DNA of 64,000 bases from NCBI RefSeq assembly GCF_963378095.1, contig NZ_OY726397.1:1550001-1614000 (forward strand). The letters are read 5' to 3'. The position numbers were made by a program, and so were the translations under genes. This document shows, piece by piece, positions 17,783-27,656 of the stretch. How positions within the stretch are numbered: the first letter of the stretch is position 1; each line of letters starts with the position of its first letter. The notes beneath the pieces are model-generated. The model saw only the letters and a list, made by a program, of their open reading frames with translations, searched no databases and had not been told where the DNA came from. The stretch is from Mycolicibacterium sp. MU0053 (GTDB lineage: Bacteria > Actinomycetota > Actinomycetes > Mycobacteriales > Mycobacteriaceae).

Positions 17783-19504
17783 GTGGCGGCCAGCAGTCCG
17801 GACAACCCCGCGGTGGTGATCGTGGGTGCCGGCCCGGTCGGCCTCACCCTGGCCAACATCCTTGGCCTGCAGGGTGTTCGGACGCTCATCGTGGAAGAGC
17901 GCGAGACCCTGATCGACTACCCGCGCGGGGTCGGCCTGGATGACGAATCGTTGCGCACCTTCCAGTCGATCGGACTGGTCGACGCGGTGCTGCCGCACAC
18001 CGTGCCCAATCAGATCCTGCGGTTCTTCGACGCGAACCGGCGGTTGCTGGTCGAGATGGCCCCACCCGATGCCCGGTTCGGCTGGCCCAAGCGCAACGGC
18101 TTCGTCCAGCCGCTCGTCGATGCCGAATTGCTGGTCGGCATCGACCGATTCGAGCATGTCGAGGTGCGGTGGGACACCCAGATGACGACGGTCGCCGAGA
18201 CCGCCGACGGCGTCACCCTCGGCCTGACCGCCGGGGACGGCACGACCTCGCAGGTGCACGCGCGCTATGTGGTCGGTTGCGACGGTGGCCGCAGCGCCAC
18301 CCGACACCTGATGGGAGTGTCCTTCGACGGCACCACCTCGCCGACGCGGTGGGTGGTGATCGATCTGGCCAACGACCCGCTGGGCCATCCCAACAGCGAG
18401 GTCGGCGCCGACCCGGACCGGCCCTACGCCTCGATCTCGATCGCGCACGGAATTCGCCGCTTCGAGTTCATGATTCACGACCACGAATCCGACGAGTTGG
18501 CGTCCGAGCCCGCGTTCGTCAGCAAGCTGCTGGCCACCTTCGTCCCGCATCCCGATCGGGTGGACATCATCCGGCACCGCGTCTACACGCACCATTCCCG
18601 CATTGCGGGGGCCTTCCGCAAGGGTCGGCTGATGCTGGCCGGCGACGCCGCGCACCTCATGCCGGTGTGGCAGGGGCAGGGCTACAACAGCGGCATCCGG
18701 GACGCCGCGAACCTGGGCTGGAAGCTCGCTGCCGTGGTCAACGGGCACGCCGACGACGGCCTGCTCGACAGCTACGACACCGAGCGGCGCAAGCATGCGC
18801 GCGCCATGATCGACCTGTCCACCATGGTCGGCCGGGTGATCTCCCCGACCAATCGACGCATCGCGGGGGTGCGCGACAGGCTGATCCGGACCGCTTCGAT
18901 AGTCCCGTCGCTGAAGCGCTACGTGTTGGAGATGCGGTTCAAGCCGATGCCGCGTTACGAGCAGGGCGCGGTGGTGCACGGCAGTACACCGCCGGCGCCG
19001 AGTTCGTCGGCCGGCACGCTGTTCATCCAACCGCGCGTCGACACCCGCACCGAGCAGAACGTGCTGCTCGACGACGTCATCGGCCCCGGCTTCGCGGTGC
19101 TGTGCTGGAACAACGATCCGCGCCGGCTGCTCGGCACCGAAACGTTGGAGCGCTGGAAGGCGTTGGGCACCACATTCATTGCGGCCCGCCCGATCACACA
19201 GTTGCACTGGCGGCCGGACGACGAGCACACCGACGACCCCGACGTGACCGTGGTCGGCGACCGCACGGGCGCGCTGAAGGGGTTTTTCGACGGCCACACC
19301 GACTCGGTGTTGTTCCTGCGGCCCGACCGCTGCATCGCCGCGGCCTGTGTGGCGCAGCGCGCCGCCGAGATCAGCGACGAACTGTTCGCCGTCCTGCACG
19401 TCGGCGACTCGAGGGCCTCGGAAGGCGGTGAGAACCATGGCGCCAATCGCACTGTGCTGCATGTCGCACAGCCCGCTGCTGAATCTTCCGGGACCGCCGG
19501 CTGA
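17783..19504 (+). CDS. mhpA: MhpA-like FAD aromatic hydroxylase
   Basis: Flavoprotein monooxygenase of the class of 3-(3-hydroxyphenyl)propionate hydroxylase, which adds a second hydroxyl next to a phenolic one using NADH and O2. 573 residues from GTG 17783 (E. coli MhpA is about 554). Motifs: GxGxxG in [14 protein letters not shown], the DG motif [13 protein letters not shown], and the GD motif [20 protein letters not shown]. No gap to the upstream hydrolase, and a 68-bp overlap with the downstream dioxygenase. Its product would be the catechol-type substrate for the MhpB-like enzyme. The true substrate may be a larger aryl-alkanoic or secosteroid-like phenol. Confidence 0.85.
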   Translation: MAASSPDNPAVVIVGAGPVGLTLANILGLQGVRTLIVEERETLIDYPRGVGLDDESLRTFQSIGLVDAVLPHTVPNQILRFFDANRRLLVEMAPPDARFGWPKRNGFVQPLVDAELLVGIDRFEHVEVRWDTQMTTVAETADGVTLGLTAGDGTTSQVHARYVVGCDGGRSATRHLMGVSFDGTTSPTRWVVIDLANDPLGHPNSEVGADPDRPYASISIAHGIRRFEFMIHDHESDELASEPAFVSKLLATFVPHPDRVDIIRHRVYTHHSRIAGAFRKGRLMLAGDAAHLMPVWQGQGYNSGIRDAANLGWKLAAVVNGHADDGLLDSYDTERRKHARAMIDLSTMVGRVISPTNRRIAGVRDRLIRTASIVPSLKRYVLEMRFKPMPRYEQGAVVHGSTPPAPSSSAGTLFIQPRVDTRTEQNVLLDDVIGPGFAVLCWNNDPRRLLGTETLERWKALGTTFIAARPITQLHWRPDDEHTDDPDVTVVGDRTGALKGFFDGHTDSVLFLRPDRCIAAACVAQRAAEISDELFAVLHVGDSRASEGGENHGANRTVLHVAQPAAESSGTAG

Positions 19505-20378
19505 GCTGCTCGAGGACATCAGCGGCGCGCTGGCCGCGGCCCGCGAGTTCGTCGCCGAGTTCGACCCGGAACTGGTGGTGATCTTCGCCCCCGACCACTA
19601 CAACGGCTTCTTCTACAAGCTGATGCCGCCGTTCTGCATCGGGACCGCCGCGGTCGGCGTGGGGGACTACGGCACCCAGTCGGGTCCGCTCGATGTTGCC
19701 GAGGACATCGCGACCGCCTGTGCCACTGCGGTTCTCGACGCCGGGGTGGACGTGGCGATCTCGGCCGGCATGGAGGTCGACCACGGCACGGTCCAGCCGC
19801 TGCAGACGCTGTTCGGCGACGCCACGGCCGTGCCCGTCATCCCGGTCTTCCTCAACTCGGTGGCGACCCCACTGGGACCGATGCGCCGCACTCGCGCACT
19901 GGGCACCGCGATCGGTGAGTTCCTGGCGACGCTGGACAAGCGGGTGTTGCTGCTGGGATCCGGTGGACTGTCCCATGATCCGCCGGTACCGACGTTGGCC
20001 ACCGCGCCGCCGGCCGCGCTGGACCGCATTGTCCGCGGCGTCGCGATGAGCCCCGAGCAGCGGGCGGCCCGGCAGGACGCGGTGATCGCGGCCGCGAACT
20101 CCTTTGCCCACGGCGACTCCCCGCTGCAGCCCCTGAATCCCGACTGGGACCGGTCCTTCCTGGACCTGCTCGACGGCAACCGGCTCGACGAGGTCGACGC
20201 CTGGACCAACGCCTGGATCGCCGCCGAAGCCGGCAACTCCGCGCACGAGGTCCGTACCTGGGTGGCGGCGTTTGCGGCCCTGGCCGCCCGGGGACCCTAT
20301 GCGACCGCCACCCACTATTACCGCCCGGCGCCAGAACTCATCGCCGGGTTTGCGATCCGAACGGCGGTGCCCCGATGA
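19437..20378 (+). CDS. mhpB: MhpB-like 2,3-dihydroxyphenylpropionate 1,2-dioxygenase
   Basis: Class III (LigB-type) extradiol dioxygenase that cleaves a catechol ring beside the hydroxyls using Fe(II). 313 residues from ATG 19437 (E. coli MhpB: 314). Strong resemblance to E. coli MhpB throughout: [66 protein letters not shown]. His116 and His180 match MhpB residues His115 and His179, implicated in catalysis. The start lies inside the mhpA-like gene (68-bp overlap), and the stop overlaps the next ATG. No mhpD, mhpE or mhpF homologue follows. Confidence 0.9.
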   Translation: MAPIALCCMSHSPLLNLPGPPAELLEDISGALAAAREFVAEFDPELVVIFAPDHYNGFFYKLMPPFCIGTAAVGVGDYGTQSGPLDVAEDIATACATAVLDAGVDVAISAGMEVDHGTVQPLQTLFGDATAVPVIPVFLNSVATPLGPMRRTRALGTAIGEFLATLDKRVLLLGSGGLSHDPPVPTLATAPPAALDRIVRGVAMSPEQRAARQDAVIAAANSFAHGDSPLQPLNPDWDRSFLDLLDGNRLDEVDAWTNAWIAAEAGNSAHEVRTWVAAFAALAARGPYATATHYYRPAPELIAGFAIRTAVPR

Positions 20379-22156
20379 CGGCGACGAACTCCGGCAGTGA
20401 ACCCAGCGGCGGCTTCGACCACGAGGTCGACGTGTTGGTCGTCGGCAGTGGCGGCGGTGGCATGACCGCCGCGTTGACCGCCCAAGCCGCGGGCCTCGAC
20501 GGGCTCGTGATCGAAAAGTCCGCGCACTACGGCGGTTCCACCGCGCTGTCCGGCGGTGGAATCTGGGTGCCGGGTGCGCCCTCGCAACGCCGGGAGGGTT
20601 ATACGCCCGATCCGGAGGAGGTCTTCGGCTACCTCAAGCAGATCACCGGTGGCTTGGTCAGCGACGCCCGGCTGCGCCAGTACGTCGACGCGGCCCCGAA
20701 GATGATGCAGTTCCTGGAGGACCGCAGTCGCTGGTTCGAGTTCGTGTGGAAGCCGGGCTACGCCGACTACTACCCGGAGTTGCCGGGTGGCTCGGAGCTG
20801 GGCAGCACCATCAACGTGCCGGCCATGGACCTGCGCAAGCTCGGTGCCGAAGAAGAGCACCTGTTGCAGCCGCTGGCCCTGGCGCCCAAGGGCATCTGGT
20901 TTGCCCCCAAGGATCTGCGGCTGTTCTATCAGGTGCGGCAGAACTGGCGCGGCAAGGCCGTGCTGGTGAAGCTGATCTGGCGGATGTTCCGGGCCAGGGT
21001 GTTCGGTGATCGGATGGCGGCCATCGGCCAGTCGTTGGCGGCGCGGATGCGGTTGGCGCTCAAGGAGCACGACATCCCGCTGTGGCTCGAGAGCCCGATG
21101 ACCGAACTCATCACCGACGGCGACGGTCCGTCGGCGCGCGTGATCGGCGCGATCGTCGAGCGGGACGGTCGCAGTCAGCGGATCGGGGCGCGGGCCGGGG
21201 TCATCATCGCCTCGGGCGGCTTCGACCACGACATGGACTGGCGGCGCGAGTACTTACCGGAGGTCGAAAAGGATTGGAGCTTCGGCAATCCCGCCGCCAC
21301 CGGTGACGGCATCCGGGCCGGCCAGAAGGTGGGCGCCGCCACCGAACTGATGGACGAGGCGTGGTGGTTCCCGGCCATGTGCTGGCCCGACGGCCGCCTG
21401 CAGTTCATGCTCAACGAACGCATGATGCCGGCGCAGTTCGTGGTCAACGGGGCGGGTAAGCGCTTCATCAACGAGGCCGCGCCGTACATGGACTTCGCGC
21501 ACGCGATGATCGAGGGGCAGCGCTCCGGGGTCACCCACATCCCGGTGTGGCTGATCACCGACAAGCGGTCGTTTCACCGCTACGTGGTCGGCGGCCACCT
21601 ACCGATCCCGAAGATCCCGTTCGCTCCGGTGCCGACGGGCTGGAAGATCCCGAAAGCCTGGCTGGAGTCCGGCATCGTCAAGGAGGGGCACAGCTGGGAG
21701 GACCTGGCCGCCAAGATCGACGTGCCCACCGCCGCATTGCGCGAAACCGCCGAGCGCTTCAACGAACTCGCGCGCCAGGGTCACGACGACGACTTCCAGC
21801 GCGGAGACAGCGCCTACGACAACTACTACGGCGACCCGACGTTGCCCAATCCGAATCTCTACCCATTGTCCAAGCCGCCGTATTACGCATTCCAGATCAT
21901 CCTCGGCGATCTGGGCACCTCCGGCGGACTGCGCACCGACGAATTCGCTCGCGTGCTCGATACCGAGGAGCGGCCGATCGCGGGCCTGTACGCGGTCGGC
22001 AACGCCGCCGCTGCGGTCATGGGCCGCAGCTACGCCGGTGCCGGTGCCACCATCGGCCCCGCGATGGCGTTCGGCTATGTCGCCGCCCGCCACATCGCCG
22101 AAGACCGCCTACCCGACCGACTCCAACGACCCCACGACAACGTCCGCAACGCCTGA
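20375..22156 (+). CDS. FAD-dependent KstD-like dehydrogenase, long form
   Basis: Second fumarate-reductase/KstD-type flavoprotein, 593 residues from ATG 20375 (ATGA overlap with the dioxygenase). FAD site [18 protein letters not shown] and [21 protein letters not shown]; substrate/FAD regions [30 protein letters not shown] (Tyr and Gly positions of KstD catalysis) and [25 protein letters not shown]. It is longer than the paralogue at 14399 by an insertion around residues 130-230. Placement inside an aromatic ring-cleavage operon suggests that a ring ketone is dehydrogenated or aromatised before hydroxylation, as in steroid A/B-ring breakdown. Confidence 0.82.
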   Translation: MTATNSGSEPSGGFDHEVDVLVVGSGGGGMTAALTAQAAGLDGLVIEKSAHYGGSTALSGGGIWVPGAPSQRREGYTPDPEEVFGYLKQITGGLVSDARLRQYVDAAPKMMQFLEDRSRWFEFVWKPGYADYYPELPGGSELGSTINVPAMDLRKLGAEEEHLLQPLALAPKGIWFAPKDLRLFYQVRQNWRGKAVLVKLIWRMFRARVFGDRMAAIGQSLAARMRLALKEHDIPLWLESPMTELITDGDGPSARVIGAIVERDGRSQRIGARAGVIIASGGFDHDMDWRREYLPEVEKDWSFGNPAATGDGIRAGQKVGAATELMDEAWWFPAMCWPDGRLQFMLNERMMPAQFVVNGAGKRFINEAAPYMDFAHAMIEGQRSGVTHIPVWLITDKRSFHRYVVGGHLPIPKIPFAPVPTGWKIPKAWLESGIVKEGHSWEDLAAKIDVPTAALRETAERFNELARQGHDDDFQRGDSAYDNYYGDPTLPNPNLYPLSKPPYYAFQIILGDLGTSGGLRTDEFARVLDTEERPIAGLYAVGNAAAAVMGRSYAGAGATIGPAMAFGYVAARHIAEDRLPDRLQRPHDNVRNA

Positions 22157-22167
22157 GGAGGCACTCC

Positions 22168-23487
22168 ATGAAGATCTCGCTGTTCTACGAATTCCCGTTG
22201 CCTCGGCCGTGGTCGGAAGACGACGAACACCAGTTGTTCCAGCACGGTCTGGACGAAGTCGAGGCCGCCGACAAGGCCGGCTTCTCGACGGTGTGGCTGA
22301 CCGAGCACCACTTCCTCGAGGAGTACTGCCACTCGACGGCACCGGAAATGTTCCTCGCGGCAGCGAGCCAGCGCACCAAGGACATTCGGCTGGGCTTCGG
22401 GGTCATGCACCTGCCCCCGCCGATCAACCACCCGGCCCGGATCGCCGAGCGGGTCGCCACCCTCGATCACCTGTCGGGCGGTCGCGTGGAGTTCGGTACC
22501 GGTGAGGGCTCCTCGGTTGCCGAGCTCGGCGGGTTCAACATCGACCCGGCCGACAAGCGCGCCCAATGGGAAGAGGCGCTCGAGGTCGCGATCCGCTGCA
22601 TGGTCGAAGAGCCCTTCACCGGCTTCAAGGGTGAGCACGTTGAAATGCCCGCGCGCAACGTCATTCCCAAGCCGCTGCAGAAGCCGCACCCGCCGGTCTG
22701 GGTGGCGTGCACCCGCCCGTCGTCGGTGCAGATGGCCGCGCAGAAGGCCATCGGCGCGCTGAGCTTCGCCTACACCGGTCCGGAGGCCCTCAAGGAGCGC
22801 GTCGACGGTTACTACCAGGAGTTCGAGGAAAAGGGTGTGCCTGTCACCCCGGCGATCAACCCGAATCTGCTGGCCATCGGCGGCGACCTGTCGATGATGG
22901 TCGCCAAGAACGACGACGAGGCGCTCAAGCGTCTCGGCATCGGTGGCGGCTTCTTCTCGTTCGGGATCATGCACTACTACCTCACCGGCATGCACACCCC
23001 GGGCCGCACCAAGGTGTGGGAGCGGTACGAGGAGGCCGTCAAGGAGGATCCGACCCTGGCCTACGGTCCGGGCCGCGGCGCCATCGGCGGACCGGACACC
23101 GTGCGCGAGTTCCTGCGCAGCTACGAGGCCAGCGGCGTCGACGAGATCATCCTGCTGCTGAATCCGCGCAGCCATGAGGGCACCATGGAATCCATCGAGA
23201 TCATGGGCAAGGAGATCCTGCCGGAGTTCATCGAGCGTGATCAGAAGGCCGTGGCCGCCAAGGCCAAGCGCCTGGCGCCGGTCATCGAGAAGGTCGAGGC
23301 GCGCCGGCAGCCCTCCGATGCACCGCTTTTCGACGAGACGTACGCCTTCGGCGGGCTGCCCACCGGACGCGGTGGCAAGTTCACCGCCGGCGAGATCCCC
23401 GAGGCGATGGCCGAGATCAACGAGGGTCGGGTGAAGGCCGCGCAACTGGAGAAGGATCAGAAGGCCCAGCGCGAATCGGCGAGCTGA
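22168..23487 (+). CDS. LLM-class (luciferase-like) flavin-dependent monooxygenase
   Basis: TIM-barrel FMN/F420-type oxidoreductase, 439 residues from ATG 22168 with GAGGAGG upstream (the frame is open back to 21547, but that part is shadow). Features: SLFYEFPLPRPW, STVWLTEHHF, GFGVMHLPPPINHPARIAERVATLDHLSGGRVEFGTGEGSS, IPKPLQKPHPPVWVA, and a charged C-terminal extension past residue 365. Bacterial luciferase relatives do oxygenation or Baeyer-Villiger chemistry with reduced FMN; the FMN reductase gene at 25361 in the same operon is a plausible partner. F420 use cannot be excluded. Confidence 0.8.
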   Translation: MKISLFYEFPLPRPWSEDDEHQLFQHGLDEVEAADKAGFSTVWLTEHHFLEEYCHSTAPEMFLAAASQRTKDIRLGFGVMHLPPPINHPARIAERVATLDHLSGGRVEFGTGEGSSVAELGGFNIDPADKRAQWEEALEVAIRCMVEEPFTGFKGEHVEMPARNVIPKPLQKPHPPVWVACTRPSSVQMAAQKAIGALSFAYTGPEALKERVDGYYQEFEEKGVPVTPAINPNLLAIGGDLSMMVAKNDDEALKRLGIGGGFFSFGIMHYYLTGMHTPGRTKVWERYEEAVKEDPTLAYGPGRGAIGGPDTVREFLRSYEASGVDEIILLLNPRSHEGTMESIEIMGKEILPEFIERDQKAVAAKAKRLAPVIEKVEARRQPSDAPLFDETYAFGGLPTGRGGKFTAGEIPEAMAEINEGRVKAAQLEKDQKAQRESAS

Positions 23488-23489
23488 AT

Positions 23490-24323
23490 GTGACCGCCCT
23501 CGATGAGCTGGTGCGCTACGACGGTAAACACGTCGTGGTCACCGGCTGCGCGTCGGGGATCGGCTCGCAGGCGGCGCTGCAATTGCGGCGGCTGGGCGCG
23601 CGCGTGACGGGGCTGGACCTCAGGGTGCCGCAGCACGAGGTCGACGACTTCATCGCGGTGGACCTGTCCGATCCGGAGTCGGTGGATGCCGCCGGCGGCG
23701 CGGTCGACGGCGGCGTCGACGCGCTGTTCAACGTCGCCGGGGTGTCCTCCGGCATCGGTGACCCGATGCTGGTGGTGCGGATCAACTTCCTGGGCATGCG
23801 GGCTTTCACCGAGACGATGATGCAACGGATCCCCGCCGGGGGTTCGATCACCTCGGTGTCCTCGTTGGCCGCGTCGGCCTATCGCGAGAATGCCTCCGTG
23901 ACAGCCGGTCTGGTCGCCACCGGATCCCCAGCTGAGGGGGTGCGGTGGTGCACCGAGCATCCCGACGCGCTCGCTGACGGCGGCGGGTATCGGCTGTCCA
24001 AGGAGGCGACGATCCTCTACACCATGGGCAAGGTGAGCGAACTCGGAGCGCGCGGTATCCGGATCAACTGCACCGCCCCCGGAGTGACCGAGACGCCGAT
24101 CCTCGACCAGTTGCGGTCGGCCTACGGCGAGCAGTACCTCGACTCGTTCACCACGCCGTTGGGCCGCGCCTCCACCGCCGAGGAGCAGGCCGCCGTGCTG
24201 GTGTTCCTCGGCAGTCCGGCGGCCAGTTACATCACCGGTCAGGTGATTTGGGCCGACGGGGGCATCCTGGCCCAGCGGTTCAGTTCTTCGTACGGTTCCC
24301 TCGACAAGATCTCCGGAAGGTAG
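23490..24323 (+). CDS. SDR oxidoreductase (3-alpha-hydroxysteroid/coniferyl alcohol dehydrogenase type)
   Basis: Classical short-chain dehydrogenase, 277 residues, GTG 23490 two bases after the upstream stop and without a clear Shine-Dalgarno, so probably translationally coupled. Cofactor motif VVVTGCASGIGS, NVAGVS in place of NNAG, and active-site YRLSK. The long loop between the Ser region (SVSSLAASAY) and YRLSK is typical of the 3-alpha-HSD/carbonyl reductase subfamily of steroid and aromatic catabolism. Likely oxidises an alcohol intermediate of the operon's pathway. Confidence 0.8.
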   Translation: MTALDELVRYDGKHVVVTGCASGIGSQAALQLRRLGARVTGLDLRVPQHEVDDFIAVDLSDPESVDAAGGAVDGGVDALFNVAGVSSGIGDPMLVVRINFLGMRAFTETMMQRIPAGGSITSVSSLAASAYRENASVTAGLVATGSPAEGVRWCTEHPDALADGGGYRLSKEATILYTMGKVSELGARGIRINCTAPGVTETPILDQLRSAYGEQYLDSFTTPLGRASTAEEQAAVLVFLGSPAASYITGQVIWADGGILAQRFSSSYGSLDKISGR

Positions 24324-24325
24324 CG

Positions 24326-25324
24326 ATGGCCGGCACCATGCACGATTTCCGCAAGATGGCCGACGAGGTGCGCAACTGGGGTCGCTGGGGCGCCGCCGAC
24401 GAGGTGGGCACGCTGAACTTCATCACCCCGGAGAAGGTCGTCGAGGCCGCCGGCTTGGCCAGGCAGGGCAAGGTGTTTCCGCTCGGGGTGGACTTCGGCT
24501 CCAACGGTCCGCAGGGCGCGTTCAAGTTCCGTAACAACCCCGTCCACGTGATGACCGTCGACGGGGGCGACGCCGACACGCTGGTGCGCTACGGGCCCGA
24601 GTGGCTACGCAACGCGGTGGCGCACGACGTCAGCGCGTTCTTCGCCGACAACCCGTTCCGGTTCAACGATGACATGGTCGTGATGAACTTGCAGGCCGCC
24701 TCGCAGTGGGATGCGCTCAGCCACGTGTACTACGAGGACAAGCTGTACAACGGATTTCCCGCCGATTCGGTGACCAGCTTCGGGGCTTACCACTGCGGCA
24801 TCGACAAGGTCGACGGCAAGGGCATCACATCGCGGGGGGTGCTGCTCGACGTGGTGCGCTTCCGTGGGGCGGAGGTGTTCCTGGAACCGGGCAGCCCGGT
24901 CACGCCGGACGAACTCGATGCGGTGGCCCGGAGTCAGGGCGTGCAGGTGCGCAGCGGTGACGTGGTGCTGGTCCACACCGGCTGGTGGACCCGCTTCAGC
25001 GCCACCGGCGACGGCGCCGAGGCCGGGTCCGGGCTGGACTGGCGTTGTGCGGCCTGGCTGCACGCCAACGAGGTCGCCGCGGTCGCGGCCGACAACCTGA
25101 TGGTCGAGGATCCCGATCCGAGCGCCGGCGTCGAGGGCACCTTCCTGCCCATGCACATGCTGTGCCTGCGTGACATGGGCCTGATGCTCGGGGAATACTG
25201 GGACCTGGGCGCGTTGTCCGCCGACTGCGCCGCCGACGGCATCTACGAGTTCCAATTGATCGCACCCCCGCTCAGTGTCGTTGGGGCGGTGGGCTCCCCG
25301 GTGAATCCGATCGCGATCAAATAG
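24326..25324 (+). CDS. Cyclase-family (kynurenine formamidase fold) metal hydrolase
   Basis: Protein of the PF04199 cyclase family, 332 residues from ATG 24326, two bases after the preceding stop, with GGAAGG upstream. The metal-site region QAASQWDALSHVYYED resembles the WDxxxH/HxDxxxH signature, and a second conserved part reads GDVVLVHTGW and MHMLCLRDMGLMLGE. Members hydrolyse amides or lactone-like bonds, or act in aromatic polyketide metabolism. In this operon it could open a lactone made by the luciferase-like oxygenase, which is inference from context. Confidence 0.75.
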   Translation: MAGTMHDFRKMADEVRNWGRWGAADEVGTLNFITPEKVVEAAGLARQGKVFPLGVDFGSNGPQGAFKFRNNPVHVMTVDGGDADTLVRYGPEWLRNAVAHDVSAFFADNPFRFNDDMVVMNLQAASQWDALSHVYYEDKLYNGFPADSVTSFGAYHCGIDKVDGKGITSRGVLLDVVRFRGAEVFLEPGSPVTPDELDAVARSQGVQVRSGDVVLVHTGWWTRFSATGDGAEAGSGLDWRCAAWLHANEVAAVAADNLMVEDPDPSAGVEGTFLPMHMLCLRDMGLMLGEYWDLGALSADCAADGIYEFQLIAPPLSVVGAVGSPVNPIAIK

Positions 25325-25360
25325 TCCCGTCTGTCGAAGAACAACACCTAGGAAGAAGCT

Positions 25361-25957
25361 GTGGCTGCCACTACTGAGCACACGACCACCGATGGCCCGC
25401 TGATTGTCGGGCTCGGGGGAACCCTGCGGGCCAACTCCTCGACGGAGCGGGCCCTGCGCTACTGCCTGGCCGAGGTGGAGCGACAAGGCGGCCGGAGCCG
25501 GCTGTACGCCGGACCGGACCTCGACCTGCCGATGTATGCGCCGCATGAGTTGGAGCGCACCCCGAAGGCCGCCGAACTCGTCGACGCCCTGCGGGGTGCC
25601 GACGCGGTGGTGGTGGCCTCGCCCGGCTACCACGGCGCGGTATCGGGCCTCGTGAAGAACGCGCTCGACTACATCGAGGACCTGCGCGAGGATCCGCGGG
25701 TCTACCTCGATGACACCCCGTGGGGCTGCATCACCTGCGCCTACGGCTGGCAGGCGGCGGTGGGCACGCTGGGTCAGCTGCGGGTCATCGGGCACGCGCT
25801 GCGGGCCTGGCCGACGCCGCTGGGGGTGGCGATCAACTCCGCGGACCCGGTGTGGAATTCCCATGGCGAGTTGGTCGACGAGTCCGTGCAGAACCAGTTG
25901 CGGATGTTGGCCTCGCAGTTGTTGACCTTCGCACGCACCAGCGGCGCCCGGCGGTGA
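25361..25957 (+). CDS. NAD(P)H-dependent FMN reductase
   Basis: Flavodoxin-fold reductase, 198 residues, GTG 25361 with GGAAGAAG upstream. FMN-binding loop GLGGTLRANSSTERAL and the second contact VVASPGYHGAVSGLVKNALDYIEDL are typical of the SsuE/NADPH-dependent FMN reductase family. It likely supplies reduced FMN to the luciferase-like monooxygenase encoded three genes upstream, forming a two-component oxygenase. Followed by the hydrolase gene after four bases. Confidence 0.85.
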   Translation: MAATTEHTTTDGPLIVGLGGTLRANSSTERALRYCLAEVERQGGRSRLYAGPDLDLPMYAPHELERTPKAAELVDALRGADAVVVASPGYHGAVSGLVKNALDYIEDLREDPRVYLDDTPWGCITCAYGWQAAVGTLGQLRVIGHALRAWPTPLGVAINSADPVWNSHGELVDESVQNQLRMLASQLLTFARTSGARR

Positions 25958-25961
25958 GAGT

Positions 25962-26843
25962 GTGAGTAAGGGCTTTGAGCGCCGGACCACCACGGTCGAC
26001 GGGTTGGTCACCAGCTATCTGGCGGCCGGGCCGGCCGACGCCGCCGAGACCGTGGTGCTGCTGCACGGCGGTGAATTCGGTGCCGGCGCCGAACTCGGCT
26101 GGGAGCACACGATTCCCGCGCTGGCGCAACGGTTCCGGGTGCTGGCGCCCGACATGCTCGGCTACGGCGGGTCGGCCAAGGTGCTCGATTTCGTCGACGG
26201 TCGGGGGATGCGAATCCGGCATATCGCGGCGTTCTGTGCGCACCTCGGCGTCGACTCCGCGCACTTCGTCGGGAACTCGATGGGGGCCATCAACCTGCTG
26301 GTCGACGCCACCGCCACGGAACCGCTGCTGCCGATGCGCAGCCTGGTGGCGATCTGCGGCGGCGGTGAGATCCAGAACAACGAACACATGCGGGCGCTGT
26401 ATGACTACGACGCCACCCCGGAGGCAATGAAACGCATTGTGGCCGCGCTGTTCTCCGCGCCGTCCTATCCGGAAGACGAGGCCTATGTGGCGCGGCGCCA
26501 GGAATCGGCGACCCTGCCGGGAGCCTGGGAAGCCATTGCCGCGGCCCGGTTCCGGCGGCCGGGTTCGGAACCGCCGGCGGCGGCGTCGAGTCGACGGGCA
26601 TATGAACGGATCACCGCTGCGGCGCTGATCGTCGAGGGCGGTGCCGACAAGCTGCTGCCGCCGGGCTGGGCCGCCGAGATCGCCGGGCAGATCTCGGGCG
26701 CACGGTCCGCGGTCATCGACGCTGCCGGGCACTGCCCGCAGATCGAACAACCCGGGGCGGTCAACGAACTGCTGCTGTCGTTTCTGACCGAACAGCGCGA
26801 CACCGATCGAGCAGACCCCAAGAGCGGAGCACACGCGTCATGA
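25962..26843 (+). CDS. Alpha/beta hydrolase
   Basis: Hydrolase of 293 residues, GTG 25962. Motifs: HGGEFGAGAELGWEH as oxyanion region, nucleophile elbow VGNSMGAIN, an acid near VEGGADKLLP, and the His in AAGHCPQIEQP. GNSMG is the elbow form common in MhpC/HsaD-type C-C hydrolases, so this gene rather than the one at 16916 could be the true meta-cleavage hydrolase, or the two may act on successive intermediates. Its stop overlaps the next ATG. Confidence 0.75.
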   Translation: MSKGFERRTTTVDGLVTSYLAAGPADAAETVVLLHGGEFGAGAELGWEHTIPALAQRFRVLAPDMLGYGGSAKVLDFVDGRGMRIRHIAAFCAHLGVDSAHFVGNSMGAINLLVDATATEPLLPMRSLVAICGGGEIQNNEHMRALYDYDATPEAMKRIVAALFSAPSYPEDEAYVARRQESATLPGAWEAIAAARFRRPGSEPPAAASSRRAYERITAAALIVEGGADKLLPPGWAAEIAGQISGARSAVIDAAGHCPQIEQPGAVNELLLSFLTEQRDTDRADPKSGAHAS

Positions 26844-27652
26844 CCAACGAGCAGTCCGGCGAACTGGCAGGCAAAGTCGCGGTGATCACCGGGGGAGCGG
26901 CGGGTCTCGGGCGCGGGATCGCCGAGCGCTTCCTCGCCGAGGGGGCCAAGGTGGTGGTCGGGGACCTGGCCGAGGAGGCGCCGCTGGATGGGGACTACCG
27001 CTTCGTGGCGACCGACGTCGCCGACCTCGATCAGGTCGCGCGGTTGGTGTCGAGCGCGGTGGACACCTTCGGGGGACTGGACATCATGGTGAACAACGCG
27101 GGAGTTTCGGGCACCATGCACCGGCGTTTTCTCGACGATGATCTGACCGACTTCCACAGCGTGATGTCGGTGAACCTGCTCGGGGTGATGGCCGGTACCC
27201 GCGACGCCGCCCGGTACATGGCCGAGCACGGTGGCGGTTCGATCCTGAACCTGACCTCGATCGGCGGGATCCAGGCCGGCGGCGGCGTGCAGACCTATCG
27301 GGCGTCCAAGGCCGCGGTCATCCAGTTCACCAAGTCGGTGGCGATCGAGTTGGCGCACTACGAGATTCGGGTCAACGCCATCGCCCCGGGCAACATCCGC
27401 ACGGCCATCGTCAAGAAATCGGCCGCCGGTGCGGATCTCGAGGAACTCGAGCAGTTCGAGGAGCGGATCCGGGCCCAGATGCGTGCCGACCGGCCGTTGA
27501 AGCGGGAGGGCACTGTCGATGACGTCGCCGAGGCCGCGCTGTACTTCGCCGGTGATCGATCGCCCTACGTCACGGGCACGGTGCTGCCCATCGACGGTGG
27601 CACCGTGGCGGGCAAGGTGATTGCGCGCAAGCCGAAGCCCCAGACCACCTAG
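26840..27652 (+). CDS. SDR family oxidoreductase
   Basis: Classical short-chain dehydrogenase, 270 residues from ATG 26840 (ATGA overlap with the hydrolase). Cofactor site VITGGAAGLGRGI, NNAG, the LTSIGG serine region and YRASK. It is the last gene of the run that begins at 16916 and converges on the hydrolase gene ending at 27657, only four bases away. Substrate unknown; likely an alcohol or ketone intermediate. Confidence 0.82.
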   Translation: MTNEQSGELAGKVAVITGGAAGLGRGIAERFLAEGAKVVVGDLAEEAPLDGDYRFVATDVADLDQVARLVSSAVDTFGGLDIMVNNAGVSGTMHRRFLDDDLTDFHSVMSVNLLGVMAGTRDAARYMAEHGGGSILNLTSIGGIQAGGGVQTYRASKAAVIQFTKSVAIELAHYEIRVNAIAPGNIRTAIVKKSAAGADLEELEQFEERIRAQMRADRPLKREGTVDDVAEAALYFAGDRSPYVTGTVLPIDGGTVAGKVIARKPKPQTT

Positions 27653-27656
27653 TCGG

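Noticed and set aside
16084..22156. Complete E. coli-like mhp operon
   Set aside because: Only mhpA, mhpB and mhpC counterparts with an IclR regulator are present; mhpD, mhpE, mhpF and mhpT were not found in the window.
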